A stretch of 64,000 nucleotides of DNA, taken from Antrodiella citrinella. Lineage: Eukaryota > Basidiomycota > Agaricomycetes > Polyporales > Steccherinaceae. The stretch is from assembly GCA_004802725.1 (NCBI GenBank), contig SGPM01000001.1, forward strand, positions 62,001 to 126,000, read 5' to 3'. The position numbers and the translations under genes were made by a program. The notes beneath the pieces were generated by a model. It was given only the letters and a program-made list of their open reading frames with translations, made no database searches and was not told where the DNA came from. Below, in pieces: positions 35,961-46,881 of the stretch; the stretch's first letter is position 1, and each line of letters opens with the position of its first letter.

Positions 35961-37057
35961 TCATCGAAGGCCCTCAGCATAGACCTGCTTCCAACCCGGA
36001 CGTTCAGTCCATGCCTCCCAGTAAGCAGCAACCTTCGCGGGAACAGGGCCCTTCAGCTCCTTCTCCAATACTTTGTAGCCGCCTTTGGCTGGCGTTCCAC
36101 CGGTGACGAGGGTGATACGGGCGAGCCAGACGCCGACGTGGAAATCGTCTTCTCCGGGAACGGCGCCGTTGATGAAACCGCTTTCAGGCAAAAGAGCGGG
36201 GAGTTCCGTGGCGATGTAGGAGCTGATGTTCTCCCAATGCTTCTTGGATTGCGCGATGAATCCGGCCTTGATGTCGTCAGACACTTCGCCTTTGAAGATG
36301 GCGAGGACGCCACCGTTGCCCACGATCTTCGCGTCGTAAAAGGCCTTGAAGGGGGCAGCCTCGGGGGTCTTCGAATATTTCAAGAGAGCATTTTGACCTG
36401 AATCAGACATAAGAAAGACCCTCGCGCAACCGTGTGTTATATGAACTTACGGTTGTTTGCGAACGTGAAAGCAAAGCCGGTGGAGTTGACTTTGATCTGC
36501 TCTTCGCTACGCTACGAACAATCTATCAGCTACATATGGAGCACAAAATCACGAGTAGCATACCGAAGCAAAGAGGGGGAAGTTGGGATCAAGGCTGTCC
36601 TCGTGGATGCGGCTGATGATAGAGGCCGATCCATAGGGTACTTTCTTGGGAGCGTGGTCAATGAGATAACGGGTCACATCCCTGGTGTTAGTATAGTTCT
36701 TTCCGCCGGCGGTCAGCGTAGGGAGAGTGGCGTTGATGTTCTGTATACAAAGTCAGACATGCAGGTCCGCAGGGACGACAGGAGTCACTTACGAGCTTCA
36801 CGAACTCGGGATTGAAGTTCTCGCCCTCGACGAGGTTCACGACCTTCTTCTCGACAGCATCAGGTGCATAGCCGAGTTCAACACTGTGTTGCGTGGTCAG
36901 CGACATAGCGACATTGTACTGGATAGAAACTCACATGGCGACCTCAGGGACTGCAGCCCAGACGGAAAGACCGAAGGTATACAACACGGGCTGCATGGCG
37001 ATGTCAACGAATGGTCGGAATGATGAGCTATCCAACAAAGAGACATACCTTGGACAT
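35961..37057 (-). CDS. Glutathione S-transferase, probably fungal-specific FuA class
   Basis: GSTs conjugate or bind electrophiles and, in wood decayers, plant extractives. The start at 37057 (MSK, then an intron) leads to PVLYTFGLSVWAAVPEVAI, the beta1-alpha1 of the thioredoxin fold. Next come VELGYAPDAVEKKVVNLVEG and, after an intron, NINATLPTLTAGGKNYTNTR with the cis-Pro segment ATLPTL. The helical C-terminal domain runs from QNALLKYSKTPEAAPFKAFY to WTERPGWKQVYAEGLR. All introns keep frame (for example NNR/QNALL). The overall look is closest to the GSTFuA proteins of Phanerochaete and Trametes; class assignment is by memory of family features. A TATA box lies 52 bp upstream of the ATG. Confidence 0.85.
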
Positions 37058-37639
37058 GGTAGATAGTTCTAAGAGATGATGGAGCAATACAGGAGCTGCC
37101 GGAGTCCCTTATATATGCCCCCCGCGCGGTGGTATCATCACGCCTCCTAACGCCTCCTAGTAACCTTGGATTAATCACACATCAGCAGGTCACATGACCG
37201 CGTTAGAACACGTGTCACCCGGAGCCGAAGTGATCGCCTGGTTCGCGGACTTGCACTCGTCAGACTACAACATCTCGCCGAAAACCTACACCATCCCGCC
37301 GCCAGCACTACTCCTCTCAACGTTCTGCTGCCCAAGTTCTTACTACTCCTGCTGCAGCGAGGACATTCTCAAATTGATTCTACTAGCGGGTTCGATCTGA
37401 AACACGTCCATATCATCAGGCCCCGGCTCCGATTTGGTCCCCTCCAAGTTCAACGTTCAACCAGCAAACGTACCCCGGGTTCTTTGTTCGTTCATCAACG
37501 AGCGGCCCTACTGGTGAGCGAACTCCGTACGTCGCCGAGGCGTCCATCTGACCCCTAGGCCTCATTAGCGTTCTATAGGGGACCGGTGATCCAATCCTTT
37601 GCCTTTTCACAAGCTTTCGGTTCTTTGGCCTAAGTTACC
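37058..37639. other. Intergenic spacer between GST and BTB pseudogene
   Basis: The right-hand part contains a two-copy AACGTTC heptamer at about 37446-37462. A 68-codon open frame at 37194-37400 has no family signature. No gene is called. Confidence 0.45.
37109..37115 (-). promoter_or_regulatory. TATA box of the GST gene
   Basis: On the minus strand GCATATATAAGGG is present, with TATATAA 52 bp before the ATG at 37057. This supports that start and an inducible-type promoter with a very short leader. Confidence 0.65.
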
Positions 37640-38439
37640 ATGGAATGGCAATCATGTCTCTCTCACAATGCCCGCCAACTACCCGACAACGAATCTTATC
37701 ATCCACCATCTGTTCTCAGAAGATGGCGATATCACACCCAGGATGGCGTGTCCTTCAAGGTGCACAAGGTCGTTCTGAGGACCACGTCGTTCTGGTTTAG
37801 ATCGCTGTTTACTTTTCCTCAACTCGAGTTGAAGAGCGAGGCAGTTGATGGCAATAATTATACTCGTCCGGAGTCCGGAGTCTCTTCAGCTCAGCGAGGA
37901 AACCGCCACCTTATCACCCTTGCTGCAGGTGGTCTGCGGCCGTGCCTTACCCGACATCCTCAACATCGATGTCGCGGAAAACATCCTCGCCGCTGCAGAT
38001 AAGTATGACATGCCCGGGCCCATCTAACTTGTCCGCAGGCTGGTCATGCGTCCTCCTATTATAACATCATCTCCGTTACGTGTCTACTCATTGGCATGTG
38101 TTCTTTGGGAGGATGAAGTGCGCGTGTCTTCTACGTATACGATCAATGTCGATCTAGGCGGTGCTACTGCCGTGGAGCAGTTGACGCGTTGTGGAATGAC
38201 AGCCTCTAATCTGGCAAGACTCATGGCTTTGCAGCGTCTTCGACGGGATACCCTGCGCAAACAGTTGGACGATCCAGGGATGTTTACGGCCAAGCTGCCG
38301 CGCGAGCTATCACACAAAGCATGGCATCAGTTCAAGGAAGCGATCTTTCTTGAATGGGTATCCCACCCCTTCGAGACCACTTGGTCTATTGACATATGCG
38401 TGTCCGAAACTTCTGTGCGCACATCGTACGTACGAGTTA

Positions 38440-38467
38440 CAGCTGGTTGCAAAACGATATGCGAGTC
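38440..38467 (+). repeat. Left terminal inverted repeat of the MITE
   Basis: This 28-bp repeat is the reverse complement of 38636-38663 with a single mismatch in ...CGATATGCGAGTC (left) versus CGATGTGCGAGTC (right, complemented). Confidence 0.85.
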
Positions 38468-38635
38468 GACATTTCTACCTGTTGGAAAATCTAGAGATCC
38501 GACAAGCCAGCCAAGCCCGCCCTGACCTCCCGACCTGTTCGTTGGTGGCGCAGCGCACTACCAGAGGTTGGAATAGGTCTGGCATCGTCTGCCGGACCCG
38601 CTCCGTTTCATTTTCTGAACCCTTGTGGGACTAGT

Positions 38636-38663
38636 GACTCGCACATCGTTTTGCAACCAGCTG
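38636..38663 (-). repeat. Right terminal inverted repeat of the MITE
   Basis: This repeat ends ...TTTTGCAACCAGCTG and is followed by TA; it pairs with the left repeat over 27 of 28 positions. Confidence 0.85.
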
Positions 38664-38764
38664 TAGTTAAAACTGTTGAGTGTTTGAAGAAGATGATTGA
38701 AGGGCTACCTAAGTATACGTGGTATATGCATATTGTTGATGAGAGAAGTACAGGTGTGACTTAG

Positions 38765-39330
38765 CCCACGGTCGTCTGCATACATCCTCCTCCCCAGATC
38801 CTTTGATCTTGACCTCATTCCGTGTCCGCTCATGTGCACCCTGTTAACAGTTGTCTCGTCGGCGCCACATTATGTTTCCAGTTACATATTTCCATAGGAT
38901 GATCTGTCTAGAATCTTTTCTCAGTTGTCAGTCATAGACGAGCGACTGCAAGCTGTATAACAACCGTAAGTGATACTTAAGCAGCACCGACGTGTAGTAT
39001 ATGTAGGTAGTATATACGACCAGGAAACTTATCGCTTTGCATCTGAATCATTCATAGCTGCGGTTGGGCTGCGCAAAATAGACTGCAGTTGTGGGTACCC
39101 AGAGATCCAGATATGGCGACGATGTGTGTAGTATGAACCTTACCACGGGGCGTCTACTCGAGAGATCGCTTCATATAATGGACAACTCCCTTTCAAAGTT
39201 TCATCGATTTCATCTCTCACGTCGACGTTGTCCCCTGCCTTCGCACAGGCGAGATCGGACCTTCATAGTACGTCCTACCCGTTATCCGAGATCGACTCTG
39301 ACCCTTCCTGTACGGCAGCGTCTCATCATC
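38765..39330. other. Intergenic spacer, promoter of the RdRP gene
   Basis: No gene is seen. The frame of the RdRP gene stays open upstream to an ATG at 39091, but the extra 80 residues are basic and unlike a family N-terminus, so I treat this as leader. Confidence 0.5.
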
Positions 39331-42300
39331 ATGGAGATCTTTATGTCGAACATTGCGTTCACCGCTACCAAAAACCAGATAAAGTCGGAAGTTGCGAACA
39401 TCATTCATGGTCCGGACTATGCCAGGCACTCTACCGGTCTTCCTCTAAACCTGGAGGTTTATATCATTCCAGCTCGCCAAAACAATCGTGGGGGTCGCAG
39501 GCCTGGGGGACAGGGAAAACTGACCTTGCCTTCTGCTGAGCTAGGCCGACATTTCTTAGACGATTACAGTGGTCCTAGACCTCGTCGACGCCTCAGGATC
39601 GGGACCGAGATTCGATTCGTATTGAGCAACAAGCCCCCTCGCCCTGATACTCTGGAATATATCCGAGGGCACCCTTATATCGATCCCACCGCCGAGGAAG
39701 ATCAGGAAGCCCTTTCACGAGAGTTGCAATCACACACAGTCCACATAGACACTCTTTCATTCGGATGGGAATGTCGTGACAATGTGTTTTCCATCGAATG
39801 GGAGAGAGTCTGTGGTGGACAAGGAATGATGACCTTCGACCATGACCAAAGGGAGTTCCGAATTCAAGTACCAGATCCCTCCGGAGCAGACGACGCCCAC
39901 GTCGTCGCCATCCGCGCTTCTCAAATAGCTTGGGCATCTACCGGCCACGACGGGGTCCCTGTCATCTACATCACCATGGTGTATGCACCTTCGTTCCAGT
40001 CGAGCAAGGCCCCGAATGATTTATACGGCCTCATAGACCTCATGCGCTCGCTCGGTGTGAATCGCAGATCGAACGATCCTCCTCCTCGCTCTCGCCACAC
40101 AGCTCTAGATGAAACACACTCCGATGTTGTAGCATACAGTTCCAACGCCATGCGGCTCGTATGTCGGCAAGCAGCCGATTTACAATCCTTCCGTGCTCTT
40201 TGCAGAGCGGTCCACATACGTGTAGATGATTTCATCTATCCCGCTGTTCGGAGAAGCCTTTTTTCTACGGATGTGCGGCGACGGTACACAAATTGGACCT
40301 CCCAATTAGCCTGGCCTGTAGCGTTTCAGCTCGAAGCTTTGACGCGTAACATGCTCTTCGACTTCCAGGAGATCATGCGGCTCCGCGACAGGATCGATCG
40401 CATGGCAGAGGACAGAGGTTTTGTGTATACCGCTGCCTTCCTTCGGTATCTGGGCGTCCAAGCCAAGGGTTGGTTTTGGTTCGAGGATGACTCCAGAGAG
40501 AGGGCGGAAGGTCAAACTGATTCAGCGGAAGAATTCTTAGCACGCTGCATCCACGATTTCGCACCCCCCGCACCCCGAATCCAACCCTTATCGACAGATA
40601 ACTTCCAATGTCTACACGTCATTGTGACTCCTACAACCATCCGTTTGGAGGGTCCCTATCCCGAGAGGTCCAACCGTGTCATTCGCCACTTCCCCAGGGA
40701 CACCGACAGCTTCATGCGCGTCAGCTTCGTTGACGAGAACAACTTGCAATATCGCATGAGCCGAGATGTTGATGGGAAGACATTCATCAAGGAGTGGGTT
40801 GGAAGGACGCTGCACAACGGGCTGGACATCGCTGGTCGTCATTTCGAATTTCTGGCCTACTCGCAATCCGCACTCAAAGAGCATGCAGTGTGGTTCGTCA
40901 AGCCTTTCAGAGGCAGCGATGGCATCGTCGTAAACGCAGCTTCCATCATCAGCGGATTGGGAACCTTTGACCGCGTTCGAAGTGATCCCAGACTCATCTA
41001 TTGTCCTGCACGCTACGGCGCGCGGATATCTCAAGCCTTCACTGCCACCGACGCTTCTATTACGATTGACCCAGAGGATATACTCACTATCGACGACATA
41101 AAAGACCCTGACGGACACTGGGTTTTCACGGACGGTGTGGGAACCATCTCTCGGGATCTGGCGCGGGAAGTCTGGAGAGAACTCACTCGCTCACAGAGGC
41201 GTCGAAATCGCCGACGATGTCCGCCCGCGTTCCAAATTCGATTCATGGGCTCAAAGGGCATGGTGAGCATTGACTACGAACTCACCGGTCGCGTCATATG
41301 CTTGCGGCCATCCATGATCAAGTTCGAGGCTCCGAATTCGAGGGAAATTGAGGTTGCACGGGCCTTCGATAAGCCAGGGCCGTTCAGCCTCAACCGTCCT
41401 CTGATCATGGTTCTTGAAGGCCTTGGTGTTCCCTACGAGACATTCGAAACTCTGCAGAAGAACGCTGTCACGAACGCTCAAGGATCCGTTGAGAGTCTCG
41501 CTCGAGCTGCGAAGCTCCTGGAGGCGTATGGCCTTGGTCAATCCTATCAACTCACTTCCGTTCTGCTCAGTCTGGACAAACTCGGTCTCGGCCCTCTGTT
41601 CTGGGACCCTTTCTGGTTGCAGATGATGAAGTTCGCCATCCATCACGTCCTGCGTGAGCTGAAGCATCACGCGCGTATTCCCGTTCCTGATGCTTGGAAC
41701 CTGGTGGGCATCGCGGACATTCATGAATATCTCGAAGAAGGAGAAATATTCGTCCATATTTCGACCAAGGAAGGCAATTCTTTCTACTTGGAGGGTCCGA
41801 CTATGGTCTCTCGCTCTCCCTGCATCCATCCGGGAGACGTCCAGATGGCACGGGCAATAGGCAGCCCGCCCATGGACTCACCTTTTGTTCATGAGTCTTT
41901 CCGGAATTGCATCGTCTTCTCCGTGAAAGGTTGGTATCAATTCTGTGCCTCTGTGCTTGGTATACTAACAATGTCAAAGGGAATCGGCCTCTGCCCTCTT
42001 GTCTTGGTGGAGGCGATCTCGACGGAGATCTCTTCGGGTGCACAACTGTGCCCGCAATTCTCCCTAGAAGAATTGATCCGCCTGCTGAATATGCGACTGC
42101 TCAGCGCATGGAGCTGAACCGTCCCAGTACTATGGCGGATGTTGCAGATTTCGTCACCCAGTACATCTACAGCGACGTCAGTACCCTGACATCTCAATGT
42201 TTTTCAACACTCACACTGTCACTTCGTTGTAGAACCTCGGCATCATTGCCAGCAAATGGCTCACCATCGCAGACCAGAGCGACCTCGGTATCCGCGATCC

Positions 42301-43105
42301 TGCATGCATGATACTGTCGAAGCTCCACAGCGACGCGGTGGACTATCCCAAGAGCGGGCGACCGGTGTCTCTGGACCAGATCCCACGCACGCGGTTCCGC
42401 CAGCTGCCAGACTACGTTGCACCAGAGACGAAGGAGACAGCGAATACGGCCGACTACTACGAGAGCCAACACCACATCGGCAAGCTCTACCGTATGATCA
42501 CGCTTCCTGCGCTCCCCGAGGTGCAACGCGCGCAGAACGCGCAGCGACGCTTGCTGAGGAGCGAGCGGACGGTCACGGTGGAGGAAGTCCTGGCGGCGTT
42601 CGAGGCGGACCATGAAGACGACGAAGAGGACCCGAACCTGGTGCGCGAGGCGGTCGAGACGCACGTCTTGAACTACATCTCACTGGGCCGACACGACGAC
42701 GTCCTTGTCTCGGAGGTCTGGGATCTGTTCTCGAGCTACCGCTCTGAGCTGCAGACCATCTGCGCTGAGAACACCGTTTCGCGCGACCGGAGTGCGATGC
42801 TGACGGAGGAGGAAGCTGTCGTGGGCACGATCGTGGCCAAGTGCCCGCAGCCCCGCATGCGGAGGGACAAGATCTCTAAGCTCAGGGAGCAGACGAACAC
42901 ACTTGTGCAGAGCGTTGGTCACCAGTTGGAGGGGGAGATTGGTATCCTCCCCGAGAAGTCGTTGGAGAGAGCGTGGGTGGCGTACAGGATATCGCTTTTG
43001 ACGGATAACGAGTATTTCGGAGCGAAGAGTTTCGGGTGGATTGCGCTGAGAGAGATATTTGATGCTATCAAGGCCATTGAAGCCGAGAATGAGGGATTTT
43101 TCTGA
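39331..43105 (+). CDS. RNA-dependent RNA polymerase (RNAi type, QDE-1/RDR family)
   Basis: Cellular RdRPs copy single-stranded RNA into double-stranded RNA that feeds Dicer in gene silencing. Three exons (39331-41929, 41980-42176, 42233-43105) join in frame into 1222 residues. I chose MEIFMSNIAFTATKNQIKSE at 39331 because this RRM-like beginning is typical. The catalytic core has KPFRGSDGIVVNAASIISGL, the FTDGVGTISRDLA segment and IRFMGSKGMVSIDYEL. Splicing of the 50-bp intron creates CLGGGDLDGDLFG, the catalytic DLDGD loop at about residues 879-883, whose aspartates bind the metal. An ATG at 39091 in the same frame would add 80 residues. The last exon covers the helical C-terminal part. It is flanked by the BTB pseudogene and the intact BTB gene, and is tail-to-tail with the latter, 95 bp apart. 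Confidence 0.95.
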
Positions 43106-43200
43106 TTATACCTATGCTATGATACAGGACAATGTACAGGATATGATATACAATGTACAATAGTGCGTTTGGGATCCAATTGGGTTCAGAATGATGATAT

Positions 43201-44223
43201 TCACTGTCTAGCAGTGTCTTCTTCAAACTAGATGTTCCCGTCAGTAAGTAAAGCGTTTGGAATAGAACAGAAGAAATCACATACCTCCACGTCAGTAGGC
43301 AGCTGCTCTAAAATGGTTCTCAAATTATACAACGTGCTCTCCGCGTTATACAAGCTCTTTTGACACCTCGGGCACTTGGAATCCAACACCTCCAACAATT
43401 CCGCCCGTTCCAACAGATCTTTCTCCGCCACCAAGATCGGCCTCTCCTCCAACACCGCGACCCACGCGTACTTGAGCGCATGCCACCTGAAGTGGCTGAT
43501 ATCCCCATTACACCCGGTGCACTTCCCGGGCACGACGTTCGCGTAGAATCGTTCGGCAGAATCGAGCTCCTTCCGGAGGTAATCCCGTCTCCTGCGGTGC
43601 AGCAGCATCAGCCGCGCGAGGTCCGCAGACCCGACGAGCCGCAGCTCGCCCGCCCACTTCTTGTCGAGCAGGTCCATGTGCAAAGTGTGCGAGGACGCGG
43701 TGCGCGCGACTTCGGTCCAGCCCCACCGGCACGCGAGCGCGTACACGCGGATCGGGTGCGTCCTGACGTGCGTCAGAGAGACGGAGAGGCGGATGATGGA
43801 GGAGGGGCCGGGCATGTCGTATTTCTCGGCGACGGCGAGCAGGTCTTCGATGAAGTCGATGGATTGGAGGCGGGAGATGGGGATCTCTTTCCCGCAGGCC
43901 ATGCTCAGGAGGACTTCGAGGATGTCCGCGCTCTCGCTCATTGGGATCACTTCTTGTGACATTGCAGAGGCGGTTTGCTCTGTTTTAGAGGATTGAGGGA
44001 GCGTGAAGAGAGTGCGGAACCATGATGAGGACATCTTGAGGATGATGGAGTGAATGCGGAAGAGGATACCCTCCTGCGAGGAGAGCACGACGTCCGCTTC
44101 TTCATCCGAGAAATCTGGGTGGGTTTGGTTGGCCTCCGAGGACGTATGTGAGGACGACCATCCTCCCGATTCATTGAGTTCTTTCATGGGCGCGCGCGGC
44201 GTCGTGGTGGTTTGTGAAGACAT
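43201..44223 (-). CDS. BTB/POZ-domain protein
   Basis: BTB domains mediate dimerisation and often recruit substrates to Cullin-3 ligases; large fungal families of this kind have unknown targets. From the chosen start at 44223 (MSSQTTTTPRAPMKELNESG) a short disordered lead precedes the BTB fold: HPDFSDEEADVVLSSQEGIL, FRIHSIILKMSSSWFRTLFT, DILEVLLSMACGKEIPISRL, IEDLLAVAEKYDMPGPSSII. A helical C-terminal part contains two CxxC pairs (GKCTGCNG and SKCPRCQK), possibly zinc-binding. I place a last intron at 43267-43222 (GTATGT...CTAG), giving the end EVFEEDTARQ at 43201; without splicing the frame would end at 43228. An upstream in-frame ATG at 44355 exists but reads non-typically. The decayed copy lies 5 kb away. 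Confidence 0.85.
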
Positions 44224-44500
44224 CTTCCTCACAGAATGCGATACCGAGATCGTTAGGAGGGGTGAGTACTTTTGCAAGCAGGCTTTATATGCGCGAAGTC
44301 GATCGCTCTTAACAGGCGCCCACATACCGATCATGGGCGCCAACGCGGTTATCATAGCCGGACACTGGGTGGGACACGTCGTAATCGGAAGTCATGAATG
44401 AGTTCTATTAGTATTTCCTCAGGTCGTCTATGACCTGGTCTGTAGATATGACCACTCATTCCCGCAACATAAGATCTAACGATACCCGTCGTGACCCAGC

Positions 44501-45892
<1,392 letters not shown>

Positions 45893-46881
45893 CGCTAAAG
45901 AACAGTTATAGAATTGGCGCCCGATATATGCGTTTACGTGCGTGTCAAGTGGACAGGCTCGGCTGGAAGGAGGCTCTCGAGTGGGCTGACTGGGGAGTCT
46001 GGTGAACTGAGTGGGCGCAGAGATGGGTGAGACAGGGATCAATTGTATGAAACACTGCGCATGGGCGTCGGACGCGCATGTACATGCTCGGACGACACGC
46101 TATTATCCTGCGATACACTTTTCTCGAGGGTCTGTGGAACATCTTACTGGGGGACTTTATACCCGTTGATTATTGTCATTGACGTGTGGATTCTCGCGGT
46201 ACAGTGTCGGAGGCAACATACGCATGATTTTCTCGAGCGTTCTCCGACAACGACAATCGTCTGATTCCGATATCTTGGCTGTGTCGCACGTCTGAACGTC
46301 AATCATGCAGGAAAATATGAGAGTCGACCGATACAGGGTTCGCGAGTATCATATGGACGTTCTAGTCAGCTGCTCTCGAGGAGGGCAGCGAGATGGACAC
46401 GTAGTTGACTGGGTTGGTTTGACGAGTCCTGAGAAGGGAGAAAGACAGGAACGCGACACCACAATGGCCGGTTCACCCGAGGGAATCAATGGGACGGATT
46501 GGCGAGAGCTGTTGTCAGGCCACAGGACTCCTGGAAGATGATCTGAGGGGATTTGCAAGTCGGGAGGCGGGGATAGTAATATGATTGATGTCGCGATGGA
46601 ATTGGGCGTCTGTCGCACGTGTCAAAACACGGCCACACAGAGTGCTCCGAGTGTTGTTCTCTTCCTCTGTTCACGCTCAACAAGAGTACCGACCCTCTCC
46701 TCCTCCTCCCATCATCTCCCAAGGAGCGACTCGCCCTTTCTTCATTTCAGAGTCTCCCCTTCATTTCATTCTTCTCTTTCCTTGTCACATTCCCACTTTC
46801 CTCTTCCTATTTCACGGCACACTTACACGCCTCAGTACTTACAACTTCCCCTCACGCTGGCGTGCGGTTCAAATCTCTAAA
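45893..46881. promoter_or_regulatory. Divergent region CBR1 / dual-specificity phosphatase, CT-rich toward the phosphatase
   Basis: From about 46660 to 46860 the plus strand is strongly C/T-rich, a typical fungal promoter-leader block, running to the ATG at 46882. The phosphatase frame stays open upstream to 46585, but the translated extension is low-complexity and I take it as leader. No other gene is recognised. Confidence 0.5.

Larger units (their letters stand above)
38440..38663. mobile_element. MITE-like non-autonomous DNA transposon, Tc1/mariner-type ends
   Basis: The 224-bp element has 28-bp terminal inverted repeats that differ at one position (A versus G), beginning CAGCTGGTTGCAAAACGAT, and is bordered by TA on both sides (38438-38439 and 38664-38665), the target duplication of Tc1/mariner elements. 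The roughly 168-bp interior has no coding capacity, so it would need a transposase from elsewhere. It sits inside the BTB pseudogene, and removing it plus one TA reconnects the homologous reading frame. The superfamily is inferred from the TA duplication only. Confidence 0.82.
37640..38764 (+). pseudogene. Decayed BTB/POZ-domain gene, paralogue of the gene at 43201-44223
   Basis: The reading frame matches the intact BTB gene nearby segment by segment: VSFKVHKVVLRTTSFWFRSL versus ILFRIHSIILKMSSSWFRTL, then DVAENILAAADKYDMPGP versus DFIEDLLAVAEKYDMPGP, then LRVYSLAC versus IRVYALAC and LARLMALQRLRRDTLRKQLD versus LARLMLLHRRRRDYLRKELD. Four lesions are visible. A 7-bp tandem duplication TCCGGAG at 37867-37880 shifts the frame. 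A TAA at 38025-38027 interrupts it. A further frame change lies near 38320-38350. A 224-bp inverted-repeat element is inserted at 38440-38663. Skipping the element, the frame runs CPKLLCAHRTYE into LVKTVECLKKMIEGLP, resembling the intact CPRCQKSLYN...LRTILEQLP. The exact ends are uncertain. Confidence 0.85.

Noticed and set aside
37194..37400. Small plus-strand open frame between GST and the BTB pseudogene
   Set aside because: It shows no family resemblance, sits close to the GST promoter and has Cys/Tyr/Ser-rich random-looking composition.
38004..38038. AAGTATGAC...CCGCAG as an intron that would remove the in-frame TAA of the BTB pseudogene
   Set aside because: The segment encodes KYDMPGP, which is coding and conserved in the intact paralogue, and the intron would be only about 35 bp.
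39091..39330. N-terminal extension of the RdRP from the ATG at 39091
   Set aside because: The extra 80 residues are basic and unlike the family; MEIFM at 39331 fits the usual start. Kept only as an alternative.
43360..43959. Plus-strand open frame of 199 codons
   Set aside because: It is antisense to the BTB gene, whose minus-strand frame shows clear paralogue homology.
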